Shown: positions 31,839-40,483 of the stretch, piece by piece
How positions within the stretch are numbered: position 1 is the stretch's first letter
How the letters are laid out: each line of letters begins with the position of its first letter
Assembly (NCBI GenBank): GCA_964579305.1
Contig: CAZOGY010000014.1
Coordinates: 1 to 43,455 of the forward strand
DNA from: JBCBWG01 sp964579305
Lineage (GTDB): Bacteria > Pseudomonadota > Alphaproteobacteria > Rhizobiales > Hyphomicrobiaceae
Direction: 5' to 3'
DNA length: 43,455 nt
Position numbers and translations under genes: made by a program
The notes under the pieces: model-generated
Database searches by the model: none
What the model saw: only the letters and a program-made list of their open reading frames with translations
What the model was told of the DNA's origin: nothing

Positions 31839-33476
31839 ATGACCGACCAATCGATGGACAACGCGATCCCGGAGCCGGAAGGACCGGCCAATATCATTGA
31901 GACCGAACACACGATCGGCGAACACAACATTCAGCCGCGAATTGGCCCATTCGGCCTGGATATCCATAATCCAGTTTTCGTGGTTTCGTCGCTTACTGTG
32001 GTCGTCTTCACGGTTGTCACGCTGTTGTTCCAGGACAGTTTGGGTCCATTGTTCGGCGACCTTCGAAACTTCCTGACGTCGACGTTTTCGTGGTTCTTCC
32101 TGTTGTCGGGCAACTTGTTCGTGTTGCTTTGCCTGTTCCTGATTGTCACGCCCTATGGCAGCGTGCGGCTTGGCGGGCGCGATGCGGTACCCGATTACTC
32201 GTATACCGGTTGGTTTGCGATGCTGTTTGCCGCGGGCATGGGCATCGGCCTTATGTTCTACGGCGTCTCGGAGCCGATTTCCCATTACACATCCGCGCTT
32301 GGCGGCACGGCTGCCGACGGCGGCGCGCGCACCGACTGGGCACCGCTTGGGGCTGCGGCCGGCGATCAGGCGGAAGCCCAGCGGCTCGGCATGGCGGCAA
32401 CGATCTTCCACTGGGGCCTGCACCCCTGGGCGGTCTACGCGGTTGTGGCGCTCGCACTGGCCCTGTTTTCCTATAACAAGGGCCTGCCGCTGACGATCCG
32501 GTCGGCGTTTTATCCGATCTTCGGTGAGCGCGTGTGGGGCTGGACCGGGCACATCATCGACACGCTTGCCGTATTCGCGACCCTGTTTGGTCTTGCGACA
32601 TCGCTTGGCATTGGCGCCAAGCAGGCGAACGCAGGGCTCGAGTTCCTGTTCGGGCTGCCGGTCAATGATACCTCGATGGTGATCCTTATTCTGGCGATTA
32701 CCGGTGTGGCGCTGGTATCTGTGCTCGCGGGCCTGGATGCGGGCGTGAAGCGGCTGTCTGAGATCAACATGGTGCTTGCGGCGCTGCTGCTTGGGTTCGT
32801 CATTGTTGTCGGGCCGACGGTGGCCATTTTGACCGGCTTCTTCAGCAACCTCGGCGCCTACCTTCAGTACCTGCCGGCCCTTTCGATGCCATTCGGACGC
32901 GAGGACGCGAACTTCTCGCAAGGCTGGACGGCGTTCTACTGGGCGTGGTGGATTTCGTGGTCGCCGTTCGTGGGCATGTTCATCGCTCGCGTCAGCCGTG
33001 GCCGGACGGTGCGCGAGTTCATGATCTGCGTTCTGCTGATCCCGTCGCTTGTGTCGGTGCTGTGGATGACGGCATTTGGCGGCGCCGCGCTCGACCAGAT
33101 CGTGAACGGCGGCAACACCGCGATTCAGGAGGCCGGCCTTGAGCTCAAGCTCTTCACGATGCTGCAAGGGCTGCCGCTGACGGAGATCACCTCGTTCATC
33201 GGGATCACGCTTGTCATCGTGTTTTTTGTGACCTCGTCGGACTCCGGATCGCTGGTGATCGACACCATCACGGCCGGCGGCAAGGTCAACGCCCCCGTTT
33301 CGCAGCGTGTGTTCTGGGCCACGTTTGAGGGCCTCGTTGCGATCGCGCTGCTGCTCGGCGGCGGACTGACTGCGCTGCAAGCGATGGCGGTCTCAACCGG
33401 GTTCCCGTTCACAATCATCCTGCTGTTGGTGTGCGTTTCGATCCTGCGCGGTCTTGCGAGCGAACCGCGCGGCTGA
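31839..33476 (+). CDS. BCCT family betaine/carnitine/choline transporter
   Basis: A 12-helix secondary transporter for quaternary-amine compatible solutes, usually driven by sodium or protons. I chose the ATG at 31839 (AGGAG upstream), giving 545 residues; the open frame extends back into uspA without support. The glycine-rich helix GMGIGLMFYGVSEPI (133-147) and FHWGLHPWA are family marks. The tryptophan-rich signature is YWAWWISWSPFVGMFIARVS followed by RGRTVREF. The hydrophilic tails are short, with no long osmosensory C-terminal extension like that of BetP. The solute cannot be assigned. It suggests a salty or osmotically variable habitat. Confidence 0.93.
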   Translation: MTDQSMDNAIPEPEGPANIIETEHTIGEHNIQPRIGPFGLDIHNPVFVVSSLTVVVFTVVTLLFQDSLGPLFGDLRNFLTSTFSWFFLLSGNLFVLLCLFLIVTPYGSVRLGGRDAVPDYSYTGWFAMLFAAGMGIGLMFYGVSEPISHYTSALGGTAADGGARTDWAPLGAAAGDQAEAQRLGMAATIFHWGLHPWAVYAVVALALALFSYNKGLPLTIRSAFYPIFGERVWGWTGHIIDTLAVFATLFGLATSLGIGAKQANAGLEFLFGLPVNDTSMVILILAITGVALVSVLAGLDAGVKRLSEINMVLAALLLGFVIVVGPTVAILTGFFSNLGAYLQYLPALSMPFGREDANFSQGWTAFYWAWWISWSPFVGMFIARVSRGRTVREFMICVLLIPSLVSVLWMTAFGGAALDQIVNGGNTAIQEAGLELKLFTMLQGLPLTEITSFIGITLVIVFFVTSSDSGSLVIDTITAGGKVNAPVSQRVFWATFEGLVAIALLLGGGLTALQAMAVSTGFPFTIILLLVCVSILRGLASEPRG

Positions 33477-33506
33477 GCCACATAAGAACGCCTGCAAAGA
33501 AGAAAA

Positions 33507-33540
33507 AACGCGGCCCGGAAAGGCCGCGTTTCGTTTGTTT
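33507..33540. terminator. Bidirectional terminator between convergent genes
   Basis: AACGCGGCC (33507-33515) and GGCCGCGTT (33522-33530) form a 9-base stem with a 6-base loop. A run of A lies on the left and a T-rich run on the right, so it can work for both the BCCT gene and the convergent PPK2 gene. Confidence 0.85.
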
Positions 33541-33565
33541 TTAGTCAGACGAATATTGATCAGGT

Positions 33566-34474
33566 TCAGTACTTGTTTGGCACATAGAGATCGGATGCGA
33601 TCTGGGCGCGTTGGTAGTCTGGCGCGCGCTCGCGCGGCGGCAAATCGACCGGCTCTTTCGGGATCTCCTGGTAGGGGATTTGCTCAAGCAAGTGCGCGAT
33701 CACGTTCAGGCGTGCACGCTTCTTGTCGTCGCCGTCCACGATCCACCAGCGCGCTTCTTCAATGTGCGTGCGCGCGATCATGTCTTCTTTTGCTTTCGTG
33801 TATTCTTCCCAGCGCCGGCGGCTTTCCAGATCCATCGGCGACAGTTTCCATTGCTTCATGGGATCGCGGTTGCGCATTTCAAATCGCAACTGCTGTTGTT
33901 CATCCGAAATGGAAAACCAGTATTTGATCAGAATAATTCCAGAGTGCACGAGCATCCGCTCAAACTCCGGGACTGACCGGAAAAACTCCTCGACTTCCTC
34001 TTCGCTGGCAAAGCCCATGACCCGCTCGACGCCAGCGCGGTTGTACCAGGACCGATCAAACAGAACGATTTCGCCGCCAGCTGGCAAATGCGGGACATAG
34101 CGCTGGAAGTACCACTGCGATTTTTCACGGTCTGAGGGCGCGGGCAACGCGACCACGCGGCAAACGCGCGGGTTGAGACGCTGAGTGATCCGCTTGATGG
34201 CGCCACCCTTACCGGCCGCATCGCGGCCCTCAAACAGGACAACGACCTTCAGCTTCTTTTCAGAAACCCAATCCTGCAGCTTTATGAGCTCCGACTGCAG
34301 GCGGTAAAGCTCGCGGAAATAGCTGAAACGCTCGACGTCGCTGTCGCTTGACGCACCGACAACCAAGGCATCGAGCCGGTCATCATCAAGCTCTTGCTCA
34401 AGCTCCTCGTCAAAGCTGTCGGCCATTTCCGCTTCGATCAAGCGGGCGATCGCGTCTTTGTCGAGTTCACTCAT
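33566..34474 (-). CDS. ppk2: Polyphosphate kinase 2
   Basis: A PPK2-family enzyme of 302 residues that moves phosphate between polyphosphate and nucleotides. GAGG lies upstream of the ATG. Walker A is GRDAAGKGG (83-91) and the Walker B/lid region is LFDRSWYNRAGVERVMGF (138-155). The family sequence KQWKLSPMDLESRRRWEEY follows. An acidic N-terminal extension of about 45 residues precedes the catalytic domain. The subclass (GDP/ADP phosphorylating) cannot be fixed by eye, but the single-domain layout fits class I. It is divergent from the tiny membrane protein gene at 34594. Confidence 0.93.
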   Translation of the reverse strand: MSELDKDAIARLIEAEMADSFDEELEQELDDDRLDALVVGASSDSDVERFSYFRELYRLQSELIKLQDWVSEKKLKVVVLFEGRDAAGKGGAIKRITQRLNPRVCRVVALPAPSDREKSQWYFQRYVPHLPAGGEIVLFDRSWYNRAGVERVMGFASEEEVEEFFRSVPEFERMLVHSGIILIKYWFSISDEQQQLRFEMRNRDPMKQWKLSPMDLESRRRWEEYTKAKEDMIARTHIEEARWWIVDGDDKKRARLNVIAHLLEQIPYQEIPKEPVDLPPRERAPDYQRAQIASDLYVPNKY

Positions 34475-34593
34475 CGTTTGCCTCGTTTCGTCGTTTGATC
34501 AGGCCGTAACCACGCGTTGTCCCAGGCGTGCCATCCGTTGCCGGACGTCAATAGGCGTTCTGGATCAGCCTGCTCAAGTTTTGTGAGACCGAG

Positions 34594-34731
34594 ATGACAG
34601 AATATGTGCTGTTGGGCTTTGGCCTTGTTGTCTTTGTCGTCATTGGCGTGGCGCTATCGCCCGACGGTTGCGGCTGGCCGTTCGATGGTGATGGAGACGG
34701 CGACTGCGCCGGGGGCGACGGCGGCGATTAA
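34594..34731 (+). CDS. 45-residue membrane protein with Asp/Gly-rich tail
   Basis: A short open frame that reads as one membrane helix (about 4-22, YVLLGFGLVVFVVIGVALS) followed by a polar tail rich in Asp and Gly with two cysteines (PDGCGWPFDGDGDGDCAGG). The abrupt change from hydrophobic to acidic, and the use of typical codons, argue for a real gene, although only GAG precedes the ATG. The DGDGDGD stretch could bind divalent cations. It is divergent from ppk2 and convergent with the small gene at 34774. I do not recognise a named family. Confidence 0.55.
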   Translation: MTEYVLLGFGLVVFVVIGVALSPDGCGWPFDGDGDGDCAGGDGGD

Positions 34732-34773
34732 GCCGTTCGGCCAGCCGCCGTTGGTCGTTTCGGGCCGCGGCCC

Positions 34774-34974
34774 TCAGGCCGGCACGCCGACAGTTGCCAG
34801 ATACGCGGCGACAATTGCAAAGCCGATCACGGCGGAAATGACGATGACCCGGGTCCAGACCTTGAGGCGGACGGTGAGGTCTCGGGTCAGGGTGGCCGGG
34901 TCGACGCCGGCGTCTTTCGGGTTTTCACCGACAAAGGCTTTGATATAGCGGTTATTGGTCTGCGGTTTGGACAT
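34774..34974 (-). CDS. 66-residue single-pass membrane protein
   Basis: GGAG lies seven bases upstream of the ATG. The first 38 residues are polar (MSKPQTNNRYIKAFVGENP and onward). A C-terminal membrane helix spans about 41-62 (WTRVIVISAVIGFAIVAAYL). It is therefore probably tail-anchored with its N-terminus in the cytoplasm. It has no recognised domain. It converges on the 45-residue gene with a 42-base gap that contains the 12-base palindrome GGGCCGCGGCCC (34762-34773). Confidence 0.65.
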   Translation of the reverse strand: MSKPQTNNRYIKAFVGENPKDAGVDPATLTRDLTVRLKVWTRVIVISAVIGFAIVAAYLATVGVPA

Positions 34975-35104
34975 CGGCGCGCTCCACGTGATGAATTTAA
35001 CTAGACGCTAGCCGACCGACATTGCGGGGCCTACTCGCCAGATTGCCGAGAGCGCGAATGCGCGCGGGTCCAAGCCGGGCACACATCCCATGCGCTGGCA
35101 TACC

Positions 35105-36001
35105 TCACGCGCCTGCAACCCGCCCCGTCTCCCACCCAATCAAAGCGCGCTTGCGGGTCAGCCCCCAGTGGTAGCCACCAAGATTGCCGTCCGAGCGCAT
35201 GACGCGATGACAGGGCACGACGAAGGAGATCGGATTGCGGCCAACGGCGGTACCAACCGCGCGGGCTGCCGTCGGCTTACCCAGATGACGTGCGATGTCG
35301 CCATAACTGACGGCGCGGCCCATTGGGATCTTCAAGAGCGCCTCCCAGACCCGGATCTCAAAATCCGTGCCGATCAAAATGAGCCGCACCGGCTGCTCCG
35401 CCGACCAGCGCGCGGGATCAAAAACGCGCTGTGCCCAAACTGCTGTCGCGGCGGCATCTTCCACCAGACGCGCTTGCGGCCAGCGCGCATGCATATCGGC
35501 CAGGGCAGCCGCGCGGTCCTCTCCGGCGTCTTCATTAATGAACGCCAGCCCTGCGATGCCGCGGTCCGTTGCCAGGATCAGCGCATCGCCGAACGGAGAT
35601 GGCTGGAAGCCATAAGATAGAGTTAGCCCTGCGCCCCCGCGTTTGAACTCGCCGGGGGTCATCGCTTCGTGATCAACGAACAAGTCGTGCAGGCGGCCCG
35701 AACCGGACAAGCCAACATCGAGTGCGCAGTCAAGCACGCTGGCCGAGCCCGATAACATCTGCCGGGCATTATCAATCGTGATCGCTTGGACGAACTCCTT
35801 CGGCGACAGACCACACCAGCGCTTGAACACCTTCTGGCAGTGCGCGGGGCTGAGGCCAAGGTGGGCGGCAAGTGTTTCCAGTTCGGGCTGTGCGGTCCAA
35901 TGGTCGGTGAGAAAGCGGATCGCCTCGCGCACGACGGCGTAGTCGCCGGTCGCGGGTGCCGTGTTGGCGTCAAGCGCCGTCGCCATATCGAGCATTGCCA
36001 T
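35105..36001 (-). CDS. AraC-type HTH fused to O6-methylguanine-DNA methyltransferase (Ada-like)
   Basis: A 298-residue protein with the domain order of the C-terminal two thirds of Ada. Residues about 24-122 are an AraC-type DNA-binding domain (LETLAAHLGLSPAHCQKVFK, LSPKEFVQA). Residues about 130-295 are the alkyltransferase, with acceptor C264 in the PCHRV motif (262-266), the helix-turn-helix arginine region AARAVGTAVGRNP and GGYHWGLTRKRALI. The N-terminal zinc-binding phosphotriester-repair domain of Ada is absent. It should repair O6-alkylguanine, but it cannot switch itself on by Ada's phosphotriester route. GAGGGG lies upstream of the ATG. Confidence 0.92.
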   Translation of the reverse strand: MAMLDMATALDANTAPATGDYAVVREAIRFLTDHWTAQPELETLAAHLGLSPAHCQKVFKRWCGLSPKEFVQAITIDNARQMLSGSASVLDCALDVGLSGSGRLHDLFVDHEAMTPGEFKRGGAGLTLSYGFQPSPFGDALILATDRGIAGLAFINEDAGEDRAAALADMHARWPQARLVEDAAATAVWAQRVFDPARWSAEQPVRLILIGTDFEIRVWEALLKIPMGRAVSYGDIARHLGKPTAARAVGTAVGRNPISFVVPCHRVMRSDGNLGGYHWGLTRKRALIGWETGRVAGA

Positions 36002-36224
36002 GATCCCCTCAGGATCGCTGATTACGGCGCCAGTCTAGCGGCATCCGCCGTGTTCGCGACCCGAAAGCTGTGGCGGACCGAAAGAGGTTGTGGGCGGTCT
36101 GGCGCCCGCAGCGATAGCCAGCACCTTCCGTCCCTCAGAGCTGCGCGTTGCGGTTGCCTTGCGAACGGACAATGTATCCAATGCGGTTGGCGCGCGAGCT
36201 GAGATGTGATTGTCTTGCGGGCAT

Positions 36225-36238
36225 TCGGCTCAAGCCGA
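36225..36238. promoter_or_regulatory. Short palindrome upstream of molybdenum hydroxylase operon
   Basis: TCGGCT-CA-AGCCGA is a perfect palindrome 29 bases before the first gene of the operon. Its place near the start could suit a repressor, but at 14 bases it may be chance. The rest of the 266-base gap (36002-36267) shows no clear promoter. Confidence 0.35.
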
Positions 36239-36267
36239 CCCCCTAACAAATAAAGCGAGACAATCAG

Positions 36268-37125
36268 ATGCGTTACGAGGCGCCCGAGACGCTGGATGCG
36301 GCCGTGGCACTGCTCGCCAACGCGGGCGAGGATACGAAGGTGCTGGCTGGTGGGACGGACCTGCTTGTCCAGCTGCGGACCGACATGATTTCGCCGGCGG
36401 TCGTCGTCGACATCAAGAAAATCGATGAAACCCGCACGATCGCGGAAGAGGCCGGCGGTCTCCGCGTTGGGGCTGCGGTGACCAGCGCAGAACTCAACGA
36501 GCACGACGCTTTCAAGGCCGCTTGGCCAGGCGTTGCAGAAGCCGCATACCTGATCGGCTCATCGCAGATCCAGGGTCGCGCATCGCTTGGCGGCAACCTG
36601 TGCAACGGCTCACCGGCTGCCGACAGCGTGCCCGCCATGATCGCGGCCGGTGCGATTGCCAAGATCGCAGGGCCAAACGGCACGCGGGAAATTCCGGTTG
36701 AAGACGTCGTCGTGGGGCCGCGCAAGCTTTCGCTTACGCCGGGCGAATTCGTTGTTTCGTTTCTATTCCCAACGCGGCCGCCGCATTCTGCCGACGCCTA
36801 CCAGCGCTTCATTCCGCGTACCGAAATGGACATCGCTGTTGTTGGCTGCGCGGTTAGCCTCACGCGGGACGCGGCGGGGACGATAACGGCGGCGCGCGTT
36901 GGTCTGGGTGCGGTTGCGGCCAAGCCGCTGTTGGTGCCCGCCGCTGCCGATGCCATCATCGGAACGTCGCTTGATGCCGCTGCGCTGGAGGCTTTGGACA
37001 AGGCCGCTCAGACGGCTTGCAGCCCCATCGACGACAAGCGCGGCACGATTGAATTCCGGACCAAAGTCGCTGGCGTTCTTGCTCGCCGGACGGCCGAAGT
37101 CGCTTACGAACGCGCGGGAGCCTGA
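36268..37125 (+). CDS. Molybdenum hydroxylase FAD-binding (medium) subunit
   Basis: A 285-residue FAD subunit of the xanthine dehydrogenase/CO dehydrogenase family. FAD-binding motifs are AGGTDLL (27-33) and SLGGNLCNGSPAADS (106-120). The C-terminal part (FIPRTEMDIAVVGCAV and onward) is the CO-dehydrogenase flavoprotein C-terminal domain. It passes electrons from the iron-sulfur subunit to the final acceptor. It is the first gene of a tight medium-small-large operon with gaps of 5 and 42 bases. The substrate is set by the large subunit and is unknown. Confidence 0.93.
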   Translation: MRYEAPETLDAAVALLANAGEDTKVLAGGTDLLVQLRTDMISPAVVVDIKKIDETRTIAEEAGGLRVGAAVTSAELNEHDAFKAAWPGVAEAAYLIGSSQIQGRASLGGNLCNGSPAADSVPAMIAAGAIAKIAGPNGTREIPVEDVVVGPRKLSLTPGEFVVSFLFPTRPPHSADAYQRFIPRTEMDIAVVGCAVSLTRDAAGTITAARVGLGAVAAKPLLVPAAADAIIGTSLDAAALEALDKAAQTACSPIDDKRGTIEFRTKVAGVLARRTAEVAYERAGA

Positions 37126-37130
37126 CACAG

Positions 37131-37628
37131 ATGAAAACACATCTTTCTTTCACGGTGAATGGCGATCCAGTGGAAGCGCTCACCGACCCGACGCAAACCC
37201 TGCTTGACGTGCTGCGGGACGAACTGGAGCTGACCGGCACCAAGGAAGGCTGCGGGACGGGCGATTGCGGAGCGTGCTCGGTGATGCTCGATGGCCGGCT
37301 GGTGTGTGCCTGTCTGGTGCTCGGCCCTGAAGCCCAGGGCAAGGCTGTCGAGACGATTGAAGGCATGGCGGAAGGCAACGACCTGCATCCGCTTCAGCGC
37401 AAGTTCCTGGAAGTCGGTGCCCTGCAGTGTGGCATCTGCACGCCCGGGTTCCTGGTCGCGGCCAAGGCCCTGCTTGCCCAAAACCCCGACCCGACGGAAG
37501 AAGAAACACGCTACTGGCTGGCCGGTAACCTTTGCCGCTGCACCGGCTATGACAAAATCATCCGCGCCGTCATGGATGCGGCTGCTGAAATGCGCCAGGA
37601 CACGCAACCGCGCGCTGCCGCCGAGTAA
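37131..37628 (+). CDS. Molybdenum hydroxylase [2Fe-2S] (small) subunit
   Basis: A 165-residue iron-sulfur subunit with two [2Fe-2S] clusters. The N-terminal plant-type ferredoxin cluster uses C41, C46, C49 and C61 (GCGTGDCGACS). The C-terminal helical-domain cluster uses C100, C103, C135 and C137 (QCGICTPGF and NLCRCTGY). It relays electrons from the molybdenum site to FAD. It starts five bases after the FAD subunit gene, so the two are translationally linked. Confidence 0.95.
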   Translation: MKTHLSFTVNGDPVEALTDPTQTLLDVLRDELELTGTKEGCGTGDCGACSVMLDGRLVCACLVLGPEAQGKAVETIEGMAEGNDLHPLQRKFLEVGALQCGICTPGFLVAAKALLAQNPDPTEEETRYWLAGNLCRCTGYDKIIRAVMDAAAEMRQDTQPRAAAE

Positions 37629-37670
37629 CTCTCAATCCCAATTGCCGTCCTCTGCCGGAGACATGATCTG

Positions 37671-39983
37671 ATGCAGGAAAAAATCGGAAACCCGCCAATT
37701 GAAGGCGAATTCAAATACATTGGTACCCGCCAGGTGCGCCCGGATGGGATCGACAAGGTGACGGGCCGCGCCAAGTTCGGCGCTGACATGAACATGGCCG
37801 GTCAGCTTACCGGCCGCGTCCTTCGCTCGCCTCACCCGCACGCGCGTATCGTCAAGATCGACACGTCAAAAGCCGAGGCGCTTGCGGGCGTCAAGGCCAT
37901 CGTGACCCGCGATGACTTCGCCGACCAGGAATCGGAATTCGTTCCGGCTGGCGAAATGCTGATCAATTACCGCGATGTCGTGCGCAACGTGATGGCGCGC
38001 GAGAAAGTGCTTTATGAAGGCCACGCGGTTGCAGCCGTCGCCGCCACGTCGCCATCGATCGCCAAGCACGCGCTGGACCTCATCGAGGTCGAGTATGAAG
38101 TCCTTCCGCACGTCATCAACGTGATGGACGCGATCAAGCCAGATGCGCCGCTTCTGCAAGAGGATTTGATCACGGCTGGTGTGGAACCGGCGCCGACCAC
38201 GGCATCGAACATCGCCAAAAAAGTCGAGTTCACGCTCGGCGACGTCGACGCCGGCTTTGCGCAAGCCGACGTGATCATCGAACGCGAATTTGATACCAGC
38301 CCGACGCACCAGGGCTATATCGAGCCGCACGCATGCATTGCGAACGTTGGCCAGGATGGCACGGCTGAGCTTTGGGTGTGCACGCAGGGCCACTGGGTCG
38401 TGCGCGCCCACTGTGCCCGCCTGCTGGGCTGGGACATCTCCAAGATCAAAGTCACGGCCTCTGAAATCGGCGGCGGATTTGGCGGCAAGACGGTTGTCTA
38501 TCTTGAACCGGTTGCACTCGCGCTGGCGGCAAAATCGGGCAAACCGGTCAAGATGGTCATGAGCCGGGAAGAGGTGTTCAAAGCTTCCGGCCCGACATCC
38601 GGTGCGCATGTCCGCGTCAAGATCGGCGCCACCAAAGACGGCCGCATCACGGCTGGCGAAGCCGAGCTTTATTATCAGGCCGGTGCGTTTCAGGGTTCTC
38701 CGGTTGGCCCGGGCGCCATGTGTGCGTTTGCCCCCTACGACCTTGAAAACGTCAAATCGGTTGGCTTCGACGTCCTGTCCAACCGGCCGAAAGTCGCCGC
38801 CTATCGCGCGCCGGGCGCACCGATTTCGGAATTTGCGGTCGAAAGCGTGGTCGACGATATCGCACGTGAGATCGGCATGGACCCGATTGATTTGCGGCTC
38901 AAAAACGGCGCCAAAGAAGGCACGCAGGCCGCATACGGTCCAAAGTTCGGGCCGGTTGGCCTGATCGAGACGCTCGAAGCGGCCAAGAACAGCGATCACT
39001 GGAAAGCACCGCTCGGCGCGAACCAAGGCCGCGGGATTGCATCTGGCTTCTGGTTCAACATTGGCGGCGAGACGTCGGTGACCATGAACCTCAACGAAGA
39101 CGGTTCGGTCACACTGATGGCCGGCACACCTGACATTGGCGGCCTGCGCGCATCGCTGTGTATGATGGCGGCCGAAGAGCTCGGCGTCGATTACGAGAAG
39201 ATCAGGCCGATCATCGCTGATACCGCCTCGCTCGGCTACAACTTCCTGACCGGCGGCAGCCGCTCAACGTTCTCATCCGGCATGGCAACCGTCGAAGCGG
39301 CCCAACAGATCAAGGCGGAAGCGTGCAAGCGGGCCGCGGCCATGTGGGATGTGCCGGAAGAGGCCGTTGCCTACGAGGACGGTTACGTCCGCCCAGCCGG
39401 TGACAATGCCGGGCCCCAAGAGCCCGTGCACATCTCGCAAATCGCGCGGATGGCTGGCAAGACAGGCGGGCCGATCACCGGCGTGGCCAAGATCAACGCG
39501 CAGGGCGCTGCGCCGAGCTTCGGCACGCACATCGCCGACGTGGAAGTCGACCCGGAGACCGGCCGCGTTTGGGTCACCCGCTACACCGTCATTCAGGATG
39601 CCGGCCGGGCAATCCACCCTGACTATGTGGAAGGCCAGTTCCAAGGCGGCGCCGCGCAAGGCATCGGCTGGGCGCTGAACGAGGAATACGTCTACGGCGA
39701 CGACGGCAAGCTGCAGAATGCGGCGTTCCTGGACTATCGCATTCCGGTTGCGTCGGACTTGCCGATGATCGACACGATCATTGTGGAAGTGCCGAACCCA
39801 CGCCACCCGTATGGCGTGCGTGGCATTGGCGAAACCCCGATCGTGCCGCCGATGGCCGCCGTTGCGAACGCTGTACGCGATGCAACCGGCTTGCGTTTCG
39901 AAGCGCTTCCAATGTCGCCGCCGCGGGTCTTGAAAAAGATCAACGAAGCACGGGCGTCCGGCGATCCAGCGCTGAAGGTCTGA
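37671..39983 (+). CDS. Molybdenum hydroxylase large subunit, xanthine dehydrogenase family
   Basis: The 770-residue catalytic subunit that binds molybdopterin cytosine dinucleotide. Landmarks are the glutamine in TQGHWVVR (Q239), EIGGGFGGKTVVYLEP (265-280), AYRAPGAP (377-384) and the catalytic base E721 in GIGETPIVPP. The active-site loop AYRAPGAP is neither the AYxCSFR of form I CO dehydrogenase nor the AYRGAGR of form II. A hydroxylase of an aromatic, purine or aldehyde-type substrate is therefore more likely than CO oxidation. It is last in the operon, followed by a strong terminator at 40008-40040. Confidence 0.92.
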   Translation: MQEKIGNPPIEGEFKYIGTRQVRPDGIDKVTGRAKFGADMNMAGQLTGRVLRSPHPHARIVKIDTSKAEALAGVKAIVTRDDFADQESEFVPAGEMLINYRDVVRNVMAREKVLYEGHAVAAVAATSPSIAKHALDLIEVEYEVLPHVINVMDAIKPDAPLLQEDLITAGVEPAPTTASNIAKKVEFTLGDVDAGFAQADVIIEREFDTSPTHQGYIEPHACIANVGQDGTAELWVCTQGHWVVRAHCARLLGWDISKIKVTASEIGGGFGGKTVVYLEPVALALAAKSGKPVKMVMSREEVFKASGPTSGAHVRVKIGATKDGRITAGEAELYYQAGAFQGSPVGPGAMCAFAPYDLENVKSVGFDVLSNRPKVAAYRAPGAPISEFAVESVVDDIAREIGMDPIDLRLKNGAKEGTQAAYGPKFGPVGLIETLEAAKNSDHWKAPLGANQGRGIASGFWFNIGGETSVTMNLNEDGSVTLMAGTPDIGGLRASLCMMAAEELGVDYEKIRPIIADTASLGYNFLTGGSRSTFSSGMATVEAAQQIKAEACKRAAAMWDVPEEAVAYEDGYVRPAGDNAGPQEPVHISQIARMAGKTGGPITGVAKINAQGAAPSFGTHIADVEVDPETGRVWVTRYTVIQDAGRAIHPDYVEGQFQGGAAQGIGWALNEEYVYGDDGKLQNAAFLDYRIPVASDLPMIDTIIVEVPNPRHPYGVRGIGETPIVPPMAAVANAVRDATGLRFEALPMSPPRVLKKINEARASGDPALKV

Positions 39984-40007
39984 CCCACAGACCATGAGCA
40001 ACCGACA

Positions 40008-40040
40008 GGGCGGGCCGGGGAAACCCGCCCGCTCTTTTTT
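40008..40040 (+). terminator. Intrinsic terminator after the hydroxylase operon
   Basis: GGGCGGG (40008-40014) pairs with CCCGCCC (40024-40030), and a six-base T run follows at 40035-40040. It lies 25 bases after the large-subunit stop and only 26 bases before the start of the MoaD-like gene. Confidence 0.85.
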
Positions 40041-40065
40041 GTTTGGTGCACGAGAGGACTGGACC

Positions 40066-40308
40066 ATGGCCAAGGTCACGCTGAATGGCAATCTCAAGCA
40101 GTACACCGGTGGTGTGTCGGAGCTTGAGCTTGACGTTGCCAATATTCGCCAATTGCACCGCAAGCTAGGTGAGCAATTTCCGGAACTGGCACCGCATCTG
40201 GAAAGCGTCGCCGTCGCGATCGATGGTCAAATCTATCAGGAAGTGCTGCTTGAACCGATCGCGCCGGATAGCGACGTCCATCTGCTGCCGCAGATCGCAG
40301 GTGGTTGA
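40066..40308 (+). CDS. MoaD/ThiS-family sulfur-carrier-like protein
   Basis: An 80-residue beta-grasp protein starting at the ATG at 40066, with GAGAGGAC upstream; the open frame continues back through the terminator, which supports the later start. It ends in the sequence HLLPQIAGG, with the C-terminal Gly-Gly needed for adenylation and thiocarboxylate formation in MoaD and ThiS. No moaE, thiG or E1-like gene is adjacent. Its place right after a molybdenum hydroxylase operon suggests a role in cofactor synthesis or in sulfuration of that enzyme, but a housekeeping MoaD elsewhere is likely. The partner is unknown. Confidence 0.82.
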   Translation: MAKVTLNGNLKQYTGGVSELELDVANIRQLHRKLGEQFPELAPHLESVAVAIDGQIYQEVLLEPIAPDSDVHLLPQIAGG

Positions 40309-40483
40309 GTTTCGCAGACCGCATTAATCATGTGCACAATCGCATAAGCGGGAACGGTTGCAGGAAGCGGACGGGCGGGCAATGTCGCAGCGCTGTGCGT
40401 CGAAGGTCCCGCAGCGGTCTAAGCGGGCCCGGACCTCCAGCAGTTTCGCGCTCTCACCCTCGCTCGGACCGGAAACACGCGTA

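Noticed and set aside
31809..33380. Long minus-strand open frame opposite the BCCT gene, and similar long frames opposite the kinase, flavoprotein, yidC and large-subunit genes
   Set aside because: They arise from GC-rich codon bias. Their translations are low in recognisable motifs, and they overlap certain genes completely.
36268..39983. Calling the operon coxMSL (aerobic CO dehydrogenase)
   Set aside because: The large subunit has AYRAPGAP rather than the CO dehydrogenase active-site loops, and no cox maturation genes are present.
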